Positions 10,976-20,976 of a stretch of 64,000 nt of DNA are shown piece after piece. The position numbers and the translations under genes were made by a program. Origin of the DNA: Ilyonectria destructans (Eukaryota; Ascomycota; Sordariomycetes; Hypocreales; Nectriaceae); contig JAHEWK010000031.1 of NCBI GenBank assembly GCA_020740775.1, forward strand, positions 62,001-126,000. The letters run 5' to 3'. Positions within the stretch are counted from its first letter, which is position 1. Every line of letters begins with the position of its first letter. Under the pieces are notes generated by a model, which saw nothing but the letters and a program-made list of their open reading frames with translations, was not told where the DNA came from and made no database searches.

Positions 10976-12494
10976 GGCAATGTCTTTCCAAATCTGTGGC
11001 CTGCTGCAGAGTGCCAATTCAACTACGCGATCCAACGCGTCCGACGCGTGACACGCGTTTGGTAAAAAATTCGACACGCTGCTAAGATATGCTAGCCGGT
11101 ACCGCCCAGCACTCCGTTAATCTATAGCAAACCAAGTATCTTGCAACTGAAACCATCGGCCTAACAAGATCCCAGAATTACATCTGTTCAACAGCAATCT
11201 AATTTTATAGCTTTGAATGGGCTACCTGGCCGGATTCCAGGAAGAATATCTGCAACGTGAGAGATGATGAAGTGCATGTTATCTGAGCGGCGAAAACCGG
11301 CCCGGTGGCGTTAAGAAATACCAGCCCTGCCATTACAGGAAGGTGGCATGCAAAGTATCCCCTATCCGGCGCATGTAGGGTAGGTTCGCTCGCGTAACAC
11401 GCACCTCAGCAAATCAATTGAGATGCCAGTAAACACGCAGGTCTCTGCGTAAGAATCATATTTCATACTGCTTACGATATAGTCACTGAATCTACCGTGC
11501 TGAGAGCTTCCGTCTGGTATCAATTCCATGATTAGAGATATATTCCCGAGTCGTCGATTTACAGCCGATAGAGACATGTCCGTGACGTGGCGCAGTGAAT
11601 CTTTATTGTTACGATCAATGTGGGGGAACGACCCAAAGCCTAGATTAAGCCAAGCCCAGTCCGCTTGAAAGATGTTTGTCTCTCAACCATTTTCGTCCAC
11701 TCTCGCTATCCCATGTCATATCGTTTTATCGACGAAGACGGGAGTCCGCTGGTCTCGTGGACCTGCGCCCAAGCCAAAATACACCCCCCGGGCGGATGTG
11801 CCAGCGACTTCGCAGATCCCCCGCAAACCTTCATGTGGAGGCTCAACTTCCGCGCCCCCGTCGTTCAACCTTACGTGCGCAAGCTGAATAACGAACTCAA
11901 GAACACATACTCATCAGACACCAGGCTGGCGCGAGAAGAGCGCGAAACCGGCGCGGGTGGAACAGTGCAACGACGATCCAAGGTTTTTCGTGAGGCATGA
12001 CAGGATGTTGGCCCCTAGCGGCCGGTCATTGGCCAGCGAGCTGTGAGCAGAGCCAAACTGGGAAGTCGAAGGTGGGTCCAAGTTGTGGGCGCCAGGCGGG
12101 CAGTTTCACGGTGGGCCCCAGACCGAGGAATCGGTTGGTTGCTGAGCATGGGGAGTGAGATCTCAGATGATTTGTGCCACAGATGGGGATCCAACGCCTC
12201 CAACGATTGGAAGTGGTTCGTTGATTACGCACCCTGCGGCTTGGCCCGAATGGCTACCGAAAGTTATGTCTGGGTATTTGGACTCATCCACTCTCATGTG
12301 TCCAGAATGGTCAGAGAGAAAGTCGTCTGCTACATAATCTCTGTGCCCACCACCATGGCACCATCGAAGTCGCCAGACAATTCTCTCCCACCGTGCTCTG
12401 TCATCACCACCCCTTCTGTCTACTTGCCATCTCCTGAATCATGTCTTCTATCATGGATTTCTCTGAGACTGCCAGCGCTATTGGCAGCGCCAGC
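10976..12494. other. No supported gene
   Basis: Several open frames of 60-170 codons overlap in different frames (for example 11665-12000 and 12043-12564), but none shows a recognisable motif, consistent splice sites or a conserved composition. There is an ACGCGT cluster at 11034-11061. I see relic DNA, possibly old transposon remains, nothing more. Confidence 0.5.
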
Positions 12495-13241
12495 CAGCGC
12501 TCTCAACAAGACAAGCCTAACCAAGACAAAACAAGACAAGTCAAGTCAAGCCAAGTCAAGTTGACGATCTTATCAAGCAAGACGGCCTTTTTGGCTGGCT
12601 TGACTTGTCTTGATACCGGCTTGATAAGCAGGGACCCTATAGCAGTCATAGCCACGCTGGCTCGGATGGTAAAAATCCTGCTGGCGCGGCCAAAAGTTAG
12701 CCCCGAGCACCGCGCTCATCACGTCAAGATGTCCGATATTGCCGATACCTCTTCGGTGATCGCCCTCTCGGAAGCAGTTACCGAGACGGCCAGCCAGCCC
12801 TCGACCCTGAACACGAGATCCGCTACAGCCGGAAGCATCGCGTTTGCTACTTTTCGCCTGGGACGGTCCGTTGCCAACCAGCTCCGAGATATCGACGCCC
12901 TCAACGGCGTGCGAGTGTGAGAGGATCTTCAGTCTCGCCAAGCTCTTAGTTCGCAGCAGCGACACTCTCCAAGATCTGACGATGGAGATGCCCACTTGGG
13001 TGAAGTTTTTGCGGTGGAATCCACTGATCTAAAGCCGGGCTCTTGTTCTAGATGGCTGCTTTGTCCGTAGATGCTAGTCTGCCGTTGAATTCACGATGGC
13101 CGGCCTGCTTACTAACACGGCTTGAATAGGCTTGACAAGATATCAAGTCAAGCCAAGTCAAGTCAAGTCAGACCCCTAACTTATCAAGCCAAGACAAGCT
13201 AGAGCTCGGGCTTGACTTGTCTTGACTTGTTGAGAGCGCTG
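12495..13241 (+). mobile_element. Internally deleted hAT element, 747 bp
   Basis: It begins CAGCGCTCTCAACAAG at 12495 and ends with its inverse at 13241. Both ends carry dense CAAGTCAAG-type subterminal repeats. Inside, an N-terminal piece (start at 12729, MSDIADTSSVIALSE) is followed after a short gap by a hAT dimerisation piece, ACECERIFSLAKLLV (about 12905-12950). The central 1.5-2 kb of a transposase is therefore deleted. The sequence at 1-451 is a second copy. Flanking 8-mers do not match. It ends only 30 bp from the hAT-3 stop codon. Confidence 0.75.
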
Positions 13242-13270
13242 ATGTGAAGGTATTTCGCCGACCCCAAGTC

Positions 13271-15895
13271 TCAATTACCTACCCAACTTCCTAGCTTTAC
13301 CCCGCCGTGTCGGACCCAGTTCCTCAGGCAATGAACTCGCTCCAGCGTATCCGCGCCCATTGAGAGCCTTTGAGATGTTAGCGTCAGCTTGGCCAGGCTG
13401 AACTGTCTCTCGCAGTCAGTCGCCATCGCCGGAATGGCAAAGACGTCCAAGGCAAAGCTGCTTAATATCGGGAATGAAGGCTTGTGGTCTCTCCACCATT
13501 GGATCGGCTCCTGCGTATCTTGTGGCTCGAGACGGAGGTACTTGTCCAGCTCGCTGACAGTGCCGCCCGTTGCAAATATCTTTCTCGTTCTGCTGTTGAT
13601 CCATTGGGTGTATTGGTCATCCTCCTTACCCATTTTCATTGATAAAGGAGCGGACTTGGACTGTTCCTTGTCCTTCTGCTGGCTTGTATGATACCACCGC
13701 GCGAAGTAGTCCTTTATGCCTGCCTTCGCATCGCGAACCCAGGCCAATTGCTCCTCAGTGACCCAAGTAGCCTCCAACCAGCTGATGCCGAATCTCGGAT
13801 GAAGGATGACTGCTGCCGCGAACAAGGGAGACTCTCCGAGCTTGCTGTAATACTCATCCAGCTTCTTCCAGCCGTTGTTGATAGATGCCCGGATATATGC
13901 TCGGTGATCTGCTGGTAATGAGCTCTTCTGGGAGACCTCATACGCCAGTGACTTATCAAGCGCCGCATATTCAGTCTGAGAGCGCTCTGGCAACGCAGAC
14001 ACCGTGAATCTTGACATTTGGCTTCGCTGTTGAGATACATAAACCTCATCGTCATCGAAGCGAGCAGGGCGACGACGGGCACGGGTCGGCCGGGTTTTGG
14101 ACTCCGTCAGAGGCGTAGACGCTATTCCAATCGGCTCAAGGTCATCTAGATTCGTCACCCTTATTGTCTCGGCTGTAACCTCATTGTAGAAGCCCTTCCA
14201 GTCCTCAAAATGCTCGAGCAGGTATTCCATCCCTACCAAAACTTCCCAGAGGCGCCCGTGGCCGTCGCCTTTACCCCAGCCTTGGGTTCGCATCGTCTGA
14301 AGGTATAGAGGCGTAAGAATCTCGTTGACCTCGCCCAGAACGCGCCAATCCTCGTTGGATAAGATGTCATCAGCAGGGATGCGTTTTGCTTCGTCTTGCT
14401 CGCCTTCGAGTGCAAAGATGAAGGCCCTGATGTCAGTCTGCTTCCGCAGAGCCCTCTCAATCATCATATAAGTAGAATTCCACCGCGTGTCATTGTTCAA
14501 GACGACCTCAAGCTCGGCAGTTGATTCCTCGCAAAGACGGTATCCTTCGTACTCCTGCTCGTGAGCAATGCGCTTGAAATATTCGCTGCGCTGAGGTGAC
14601 GATCTGATGAACTTGACGATATTGTGGAGCTTCCCAATTGGACCCTTTGAACGCCAATGGCGAAGATCTTGCTCCGGAAGACCTCTCATGCCGTTAATAT
14701 CTGACTCTAGCTCGAAAGAGTCGGCGTCTTTGCCGAAAAGAAACGCACGGGCAACAAGGTTAAGAACATGGCCGTAGCAACGCATCCGACGGGCCTTAAT
14801 ATCAGCAGGCCTAATCGAAGGGTCAAGCTGCCTGTAGAAGTAGTGCAGACAAGTATCATTCGTGGCCAGGTTGTCAGAAATGACAGTCCCAATCTGTCCT
14901 CGAATCTCCCACAGTTGAACGACGTCGAACAGTGTATCAGCAAGGTTCTCACCACTATGAGTACCTAACTGACGACGTAGAGCGAGCAACCTGGACTGTT
15001 GGTGCCCGAGTTTGTCGATGAAGTGTGCAAAAACAGCCATTATCGCAAGGCGGTTCGGTGATGTCCAGAGATCAAAGCTGATGTGAATTTTCGTTAGGGC
15101 ACTGCCCAGCTCCGCTTTGATGATATCCCTCTTAGAGTCAAAGATCCTCTGTAGCTCTCTGGTAATAGAACTGCTACTCCAAGGAATCTGAAGCGCTAAT
15201 TCATGGTCGAACCGATAAAAGAGCTCCTTCAGAAACCTGTGCTCAAATATTGTAAATGGCACGTCACTGTCAATGACAAACCCAACACTTAGTTCTTGTA
15301 CAGCTTTGACCTTTGCCCTTGGTATCATGCTCTGGTCAAGCCGCGGTCGTTTGGGGGTTGCTTGAGAGTGGAGATCGATCGCGCTATCGTCGCTGGGGCT
15401 TGACTGGCTCGCTGGGGTGATCCGGTGAGCTCTGCGCAAGTCAGTAGATGGATACAGTATGTCAGTGTAGGGGACGAATACATACTTCCGAAGATGATCT
15501 GCTGCAGAAGATGTAGCTTGTACTGAGAAAAATTCCGGTCGACCCTTCGTGTCACATCGACTGCAGCACCACACATGACCGATTGGCTGCTCCCGGTGAT
15601 TCAATTCGACGAAGAACATGCCGTGCGATTTGATCCAGCTTTTTCTGCCTTTTGCACCCTTCCGAGCTAGTGAAGCTTCTTGGACGAAGCGACGGTTTTT
15701 CCAGACGACCTTCGGTAGGTCCTCAATAGTCGGGTTAGCAGGCAGCTCTCCGACGGCAGCCTCCTCGAGCTGCTGGGCCACAGTCCTTGGTTGTGATAGT
15801 CGCGAGAACGCTGAAGGAAAGAGTGGCGTGGGGCAAGGCGTTGAAATCTCCGGCAGAAGACTCGCCGGTGAAGAGAGCGCTGGCGAGTCCGGCAT
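13271..15895 (-). CDS. hAT-3 transposase, full length
   Basis: A complete-looking hAT transposase of 874 codons as an open frame, or 856 aa if a 54-bp intron (15432-15485, donor GTATGT, acceptor GCGCAG) is removed. Splicing is likely because it turns HLRKYV into HLRKAH, completing the BED finger (CCSRC at about 109-113, then H-x4-H). The core has ISFDLWTSPNR, VISDNLATNDT and RCYGHVLNLVARAFLFGKDAD. The dimerisation block FAIPAMATDCERQFSLAKL lies near the C terminus. No internal stop is seen. The inferred 5' terminus of the element is GAGCGCTG at 16254-16261; no matching 3' terminus was found apart from those of the adjacent MITE. Confidence 0.88.
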   Translation of the reverse strand: MPDSPALSSPASLLPEISTPCPTPLFPSAFSRLSQPRTVAQQLEEAAVGELPANPTIEDLPKVVWKNRRFVQEASLARKGAKGRKSWIKSHGMFFVELNHREQPIGHVWCCSRCDTKGRPEFFSVQATSSAADHLRKYVFVPYTDILYPSTDLRRAHRITPASQSSPSDDSAIDLHSQATPKRPRLDQSMIPRAKVKAVQELSVGFVIDSDVPFTIFEHRFLKELFYRFDHELALQIPWSSSSITRELQRIFDSKRDIIKAELGSALTKIHISFDLWTSPNRLAIMAVFAHFIDKLGHQQSRLLALRRQLGTHSGENLADTLFDVVQLWEIRGQIGTVISDNLATNDTCLHYFYRQLDPSIRPADIKARRMRCYGHVLNLVARAFLFGKDADSFELESDINGMRGLPEQDLRHWRSKGPIGKLHNIVKFIRSSPQRSEYFKRIAHEQEYEGYRLCEESTAELEVVLNNDTRWNSTYMMIERALRKQTDIRAFIFALEGEQDEAKRIPADDILSNEDWRVLGEVNEILTPLYLQTMRTQGWGKGDGHGRLWEVLVGMEYLLEHFEDWKGFYNEVTAETIRVTNLDDLEPIGIASTPLTESKTRPTRARRRPARFDDDEVYVSQQRSQMSRFTVSALPERSQTEYAALDKSLAYEVSQKSSLPADHRAYIRASINNGWKKLDEYYSKLGESPLFAAAVILHPRFGISWLEATWVTEEQLAWVRDAKAGIKDYFARWYHTSQQKDKEQSKSAPLSMKMGKEDDQYTQWINSRTRKIFATGGTVSELDKYLRLEPQDTQEPIQWWRDHKPSFPILSSFALDVFAIPAMATDCERQFSLAKLTLTSQRLSMGADTLERVHCLRNWVRHGGVKLGSWVGN

Positions 15896-16261
15896 CTTGT
15901 CGCTGGTGTCATGTGGTGTTGATGGCGAAGTTGACGCGTCGCGGTAGGATGCAGGGCGTGTCAGCTGGTCCAGGGTTTGGTAGGGTTAGCCAGCGATAGT
16001 GGGTACCAATCAGGCTACGACTTTATATGGGAGCAAGAAGTATCACCTATCTGTGACCATCTTGTACAGGGTAGGACCGGCGCAGGGCACGCCATGTTAA
16101 TCTTTTTGGACAGTTCAGATGTAGTATAGCACATATCAACTTTATCAAATCATGTCAACTTGCAAATCGCTGGAATTGATTTGATTGAAGCGAGGAATCG
16201 GCTGGGTTGATTGATTTGATTGGGGTGATTGATTGATTGAGTTGATTTATGATGAGCGCTG
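15896..16261 (-). repeat. hAT-3 5' flank with TGATT repeats and terminus
   Basis: Between the hAT-3 start and 16261 lies a run of TGATTGATT/GTTGATT repeats (about 16165-16250), ending in GAGCGCTG. The inverse, CAGCGCTC, is the first eight bases of the MITE terminus at 12495, so this is probably the hAT-3 5' end with its own subterminal array. Confidence 0.5.
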
Positions 16262-16453
16262 GGCACAGTTCCAAACCCCCGGCCCTCTTTTTTTTTATCA
16301 CTAGACTAACCCCAATGTGTATTTATCCTTCTGTTTAGCCACATACGAGCCCGTATCGTAATTTCAATGAGAAAATTGCTTTACCGGTGTACAAGGGACC
16401 ATCCATTTCCCATTGCCGGGCCAATTTAGTATATGGTGAAAGGGGTATAAGGT

Positions 16454-16483
16454 TGCGTACGAGTTCGTACGAACTCGTACGCA
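16454..16483. promoter_or_regulatory. Perfect 30-bp palindrome upstream of the accessory gene
   Basis: The half-site TGCGTACGAGTTCGT is followed by its exact reverse complement. It holds three CGTACG cores and lies 41 bp before the accessory ATG at 16525, so it could be an operator, a transposase-binding site or both. A palindrome also precedes the related gene copy near 58268-58281, with a different sequence. Confidence 0.6.
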
Positions 16484-16524
16484 CACTTTCGCTGCTCTCT
16501 ATCAACTTTCTACCTTCTTTCAGT

Positions 16525-17661
16525 ATGGAGCCCGCTTCACCTCCTCAAACAGAGTACTGTCCATCAACGCAACAACGTACTCGTCATGTGGATATCCGTA
16601 CGAAATTTCCGGGGGCTGTTTATTGCCCGCACTGCGCTCAACGACTCCCTACGGCTCTACACAATGCAGCCCCTATTTCGATCGACCTGACCGTTGATTC
16701 ACCTTTAACCCAACGGACCTCTACGACAAAGAACATTGCCTCACGGGGCATAATCACTACTTCCTCTACAACTGTGCCAATGCCTGACACCTATCAGGCT
16801 TCGACTATGATGGCCGTACAGAACCGTCAGAGCAGTATCGCAGCCACACGGATCCGAAAGGACCCAGTCGTTGTCGAACTATCAGCAATCTTCTGGATTG
16901 GTGACGGCTATATCGATGATAGCATCCCAGGCATCACGATTCCAGTGTATAAGGGAATTCGGCACGCTGGAAAGCGTACTGGATCTGTTGAAGTCGTACT
17001 GGGGCGTAAGTTTTCATCCCATAGCTCAATGATCAGATTCATCGTCGAGCAATGCGATGAACGCCTCAAGGAGAAAGAGTGGCAAGTCGTTCATTCCGTA
17101 TCAACAGTTGGCGCTACTTCTGGAACCGTATACTTCCCTAGTGGAGCGTACAATACCGTTACGCTAGGAGATCTATTCAGCCAGGGGAATATCACCGTTA
17201 CAAAGCAACGTGATACAGCCAATCTCACTTTTTGGCTCTTCAACGAGGGACCCCGACCTGATGACGACTGTCAGAGGCCGTTGAGAGCCGTACGTGGCCG
17301 CAAAAGGGCTATTGATCACGGGCCTTCTGATATGGACTCGGATATGTCAACGCCAAGCCCTATCAAGCCCAAGGTTCCACGTACGGCAAAGTCAGGGCGC
17401 GTATCAACTAGTAAGGACGAATTCAAAGCCCCAGTGCTATCTCTGGTACCAATGAAGCTCGAAGCTCGAAGCCCCATCAAGACTGAAGTCAAGGATGAGG
17501 TTATCGCGGGGTGTATTACAGTCACAGATACAGCTTCGAACGATGCCGCACTGAGTGATCCTTTTACGAGCGATATCGAACAGTCGGAAACACAGGGGGG
17601 TTCACCTGAGAAGAAGCTTCCTTTTCGAGCTGGGAGGGGGAAGAATAAGAATATAGATTAA
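16525..17661 (+). CDS. Accessory protein of the two-gene element (SIM-like motif, YCPHC)
   Basis: I do not recognise this family. Starting at the ATG at 16525 (MEPASPPQTEYCPS), it is 378 aa; the frame is open further upstream but crosses the palindrome. Near the N terminus are EYCPS and VYCPHC, half of a CxxC zinc-ribbon pair; the related copy at 57698-58213 has both CPSC and CPHC. Then comes ISIDLTVDSP, which fits a SUMO-interacting motif (I-D-L-T followed by acidic or Ser residues). A central folded block (about 115-255) is predicted to be beta-rich from its alternating hydrophobics. The C-terminal third is Ser/Lys/Asp-rich and likely disordered. The role, perhaps DNA binding or targeting for the neighbouring integrase, is inference. 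Confidence 0.7.
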   Translation: MEPASPPQTEYCPSTQQRTRHVDIRTKFPGAVYCPHCAQRLPTALHNAAPISIDLTVDSPLTQRTSTTKNIASRGIITTSSTTVPMPDTYQASTMMAVQNRQSSIAATRIRKDPVVVELSAIFWIGDGYIDDSIPGITIPVYKGIRHAGKRTGSVEVVLGRKFSSHSSMIRFIVEQCDERLKEKEWQVVHSVSTVGATSGTVYFPSGAYNTVTLGDLFSQGNITVTKQRDTANLTFWLFNEGPRPDDDCQRPLRAVRGRKRAIDHGPSDMDSDMSTPSPIKPKVPRTAKSGRVSTSKDEFKAPVLSLVPMKLEARSPIKTEVKDEVIAGCITVTDTASNDAALSDPFTSDIEQSETQGGSPEKKLPFRAGRGKNKNID

Positions 17662-17706
17662 TTTGAGTGCGAAATGCTTCGATCATGTACGTATTTGGTT
17701 ATATGG

Positions 17707-19414
17707 TTAGTCCTCCTGCTCGTCAACATCATCAATCTCCTCTCCAATCTCATTTTCGAGCCTATCAAGCGTAGTGGTATCAATATCATTCGCTGCCAAA
17801 TGATCTCGTACGCGGTCCAGTCCACCAGTAGGTGTTGATAGTAGCTCTAGAGCTGGTGATTCTTGATTGATAATATACTGCTGCAAATGCTGCCGTAAGA
17901 AGAGATATGTAGAAAGATGTGGCCGTTCTACTGGATCTTGCGGGTGGTCTTGACGGCTTTGGAGTATGCGATCGCAAATAGCTATCGTATGCTCAGGTAA
18001 GTAAGCGTCAAGGTCAATATGGTCTTCTGCGAAGATATTCTGAAGTGTATCTAGTCGTCCCTGAGGGATGACCTCTGCCCAGCTTCTGACTTGTCGGGCC
18101 TCGGGCTGAAAGTAAAGGTTCCATGGTTGCCCGGGAACAACATGTGGCCTATTGCGCTGTTTACGAATGTAATGCACATTCCACATGTGCACGAAGTCGG
18201 CGAATTCCTCTCTCAAAATTGGCATAAAGATATAAAGCATCGCAATACGGTCGGGTACGGAGTCATCCGAGAAATATGAAAGTCCCGTGATTTCAGAGAA
18301 ATACTCCTAAGAATACATCAATACGCTATCATAAATAAGGATATCAGTCTATACTTACCCGCCAGAACTTAGCCCTGCCTCGACTTAGCCGAAGCCACCA
18401 GCTTTCAATCTTCTGATTATTCGTGCTCTTGCCGTAGGCCCAACAGTCTTGGAAGCGCACCTCTTGCCGAATACTATCCCGTACACGCACGCGTTCTTTC
18501 GAAAGGTAGAAATGTGCTCCAGCCATTAGAATTGTCTCTCGGCCGCGGTCTGAACGGATGATATTGGGCATTGTTTGGCGTTCTGAAAGTACGTGAAGGT
18601 ATTGCGCAACAACACTCCGTGACGTATTGGCTGATATGCCAATATAAAACCACGTAATAAACCGTGAGTATACGTCAATTGAAGCGTAAATCTCAAAGCC
18701 CCAAGCCTTCAATTTATCATAGGCATCAAGAGACCACATGAAGTCAGGGCCACGGGCTGTCCATCCACCTCGGCGATATCGCATCGTATTCCAACGTTCG
18801 GTAATACTTCCAGGATAAAACTCACGAAAGCCTTCGTACAGCGCCCGGCGACTGAGTACGAGTCCAGCTCGACGGACCTTTGCGTAGAGATACGTACGGC
18901 CAAAGTCTTTAAGCTTAGTGCTCTGTTCGGACTCGCTTTCGAAGAAACGGCGCAATTCACGTAGGCTTTCTGATATCTGCTCGGGGTCTTGACGGCGCCA
19001 AAGCCCAAGGTCCCGGCGTATGCGTTCAAGTCCAGTCTTCGTGATAATAAAGCCGTCAGAATGAAGCTTCAGAAGCATAAAGTGATCATTCAAGACCTTA
19101 TTAAAGAATAAATCTTTAATATGCTGATGAAGGTGTTCTGAGTCTTTGGTGTACTGTTTGATCGAGATATTCCAACTTTTGAGGCTGCGATACACGGTCG
19201 TACGTCCCACTATGACGTGGAAATGCTCATTAAGGCGCGTGACGATTTGATCGTATGTGAGATGGTCATCATTCTTCCATTGTTGAATTTGTATGCGAAA
19301 TGAAGATAAGTCAATCGAAGGGCGGCCCATTGCGTTGACTTGCGGGCTCGTATGAGGCCGTGACGAGAAGTACGGGCTCGTACTAAAAATCGAAAATTCG
19401 AGCTTTGGATTCAA
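17707..19414 (-). CDS. Integrase-core-like DDE transposase, 551 aa
   Basis: Exons are complement(19414-18359, 18306-17707), with a 52-bp intron (GTAAGT..CTTAG) joined in phase; total 1656 nt, no stop. An inner ATG (MGRPSIDLSSF, about 19330) may be the true start. N-terminal helix-turn-helix segments: LTYDQIVTRLNEHFHV..RTTVYRSLKSW and KTGLERIRRDLGLWRR. The RNase-H-like core has WSLDAYDKLKAWGFEIYASID (first Asp), IIRSDRGRETILMA (second Asp), and NNQKIESWWLRLSRGRAKFW (Glu). This is the type annotated as 'integrase core domain' in many eukaryotes, near Ginger/IS481-like integrases; precise superfamily not settled. An acidic C-terminal tail follows. It probably moves the element together with the convergent accessory gene. 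Confidence 0.82.
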
Positions 19415-19665
19415 TAGGGGGCTGGAAATCTTTTTCGTATGGCCGCGTACGTGGCCGTACGAGAGCGTAATCTTAATTTTTGAGCTAGAGCCTGATTAGG
19501 CAATTCAGGGGCAAAGCTACTGGTGGTCGTTAGTAATCATACGATATACAACCAACTCTACCCAGCAATACTTACTCCCCGACGGAAATCTCGTTATTTA
19601 TCTTCTTTATAACTTTTGAAATACCTACCCGGTAGCCGCTTGGCGGAGATTCAGGCCTTTGGTGG

Positions 19666-20976
19666 ATGTCTGGCGTTGCGAACCCCGCTTCAGACGTCAT
19701 TGTCGTCATGGAAGGCGATCCGGATGTTCCGGGCGGGGGATATCATCGTCCCCTGCGTAAAAGGACCAGAACGACGAGGGCATTAGAGTCCGAGCAGCAA
19801 AAAGGCGATATGGAATGGCAGGAGGAGGAGAGCAGCGAGGGAGCTCTGAGTCATACGCGAACTAAGAAAAGAACCACGCCTAAGGCAGCTGGCAGCATGA
19901 CCGAGGCGATCCAGGGTTTGAAACGACTCCTGGAACAGGATTTCAATCAAAGAATGGAAGCAATGAAGGCAGAGTTTCAGCTCGAGTTTACAAAACTTAG
20001 CGACCGCATGGCTGAGGAAGTCACTAGGACCACGGCCCAGATGGCGCAAGAATTGTCACAGGCTCGAGAGCAGCTCACCCTGGTTTGCAGCGAGTTGGAG
20101 CAGACCCGGCTACAGCTGGACACCTTGACCAATGCTCATGCAGCAAGATCGCCTAGTCAGACATATGCAGATGCTGCCAGGATGACGCCTATTAGTATTA
20201 CCACTCAAACCCCATCCACGGTTCGATCGGCAACCCCGGAACCGGTGTTCTGCACGGTAGACACATCCAGGGTGCCCGAGGATCATATCGGAGATACTAC
20301 ACCAGCAGTGCTTCGCAGGACCATTGAACAGGAAATGCGAACATCTAGCGACCAACCTAGTTGGCGATGTGTTGCAGTGACCAGAGATGGACGAAATGCC
20401 AACCGCCTGAGGGTCATCGGTAGGAACGAGGAAGAACTGAAGAAGATCAAGACCATTATTGAGGTCAAGAAGGCTCCAGGTGCGAGAGTCCTTCGTGACC
20501 AACTGTACCCAGTCAAAGTTGACAATATCAACCGTACCGCCGTTCTCGACCAGGAAGGCAAGGTCCTTCCTGGAGCAATGGAAGCCTTGGGCCAAGAGAA
20601 TGAAGTCCAGATTGCCAAGATGGCCTGGTTGAGTCGCAGGGATAACGCAAAGGCATATGGATCCATGGTGGTATACCTCACCAAAAACAGTGATGCCAGG
20701 AGACTCTTACAGGAACGCTACTTCCTTGCAGCCGGTGAATCGGCTTATACCAGCATGTTCGAGCGGAGAACCGGACCGATACAATGCTATAACTGCCAGG
20801 AGCTCGGCCACAAGGCTTTCTCGTGCAGCAAGAATCGGGTATGTGCGAGGTGCGCTGCCGAAGGCCACCATCATAGTGAGTGCCAGACGCAGGTACCCAA
20901 GTGCGTACCCTGTGGTGGACCGCACGAGTCGTTCAGTCGAAGCTGCCCGAAACTCTACCCTACTCGGCATGAGTAG
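19666..20976 (+). CDS. LINE ORF1 (gag-like, three zinc knuckles), 436 aa
   Basis: A nucleic-acid-binding protein of a Tad-like LINE that would package the RNA. Residues 75-155 form a long heptad-rich coiled coil (MTEAIQGLKRLLEQDFNQ onward). A central domain (about 230-345) resembles the RNA-binding part of such ORF1 proteins. The C terminus has three Cys-rich knuckles: CYNCQELGHKAFSC, CARCAAEGHHHSEC, and CVPCGGPHESFSRSC. The start ATG at 19666 is the first in frame. The stop codon overlaps the ORF2 start in ATGAGTAG, suggesting coupled termination and reinitiation. Confidence 0.88.
   Translation: MSGVANPASDVIVVMEGDPDVPGGGYHRPLRKRTRTTRALESEQQKGDMEWQEEESSEGALSHTRTKKRTTPKAAGSMTEAIQGLKRLLEQDFNQRMEAMKAEFQLEFTKLSDRMAEEVTRTTAQMAQELSQAREQLTLVCSELEQTRLQLDTLTNAHAARSPSQTYADAARMTPISITTQTPSTVRSATPEPVFCTVDTSRVPEDHIGDTTPAVLRRTIEQEMRTSSDQPSWRCVAVTRDGRNANRLRVIGRNEEELKKIKTIIEVKKAPGARVLRDQLYPVKVDNINRTAVLDQEGKVLPGAMEALGQENEVQIAKMAWLSRRDNAKAYGSMVVYLTKNSDARRLLQERYFLAAGESAYTSMFERRTGPIQCYNCQELGHKAFSCSKNRVCARCAAEGHHHSECQTQVPKCVPCGGPHESFSRSCPKLYPTRHE

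Larger units (their letters stand above)
16262..19500. mobile_element. Two-gene integrase-like DNA element (boundaries unresolved)
   Basis: Two convergent genes, an accessory protein (16525-17661, plus) and an integrase-like DDE protein (17707-19414, minus), are separated by 45 bp. They are bracketed by non-coding ends carrying repeated, mostly palindromic CGTACG/TACGAGCCCGTA words (16343-16356, 16454-16483, 19347-19395, 19440-19466). The neighbours are other transposons: hAT-3 on the left and the LINE on the right. I could not define exact inverted repeats or a target duplication. The pairing of an accessory protein with an integrase-type gene and shared end motifs supports one mobile unit. 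Confidence 0.6.

Noticed and set aside
12043..12564. 173-codon plus-strand open frame
   Set aside because: No motif, runs into the MITE terminus, and overlaps other frames; probably chance.
12495..16261. One composite hAT spanning MITE and hAT-3
   Set aside because: Outer 8-mers do not match, subterminal repeats of the two ends differ (CAAGTCAAG versus TGATT), and the MITE has its own pair of ends.
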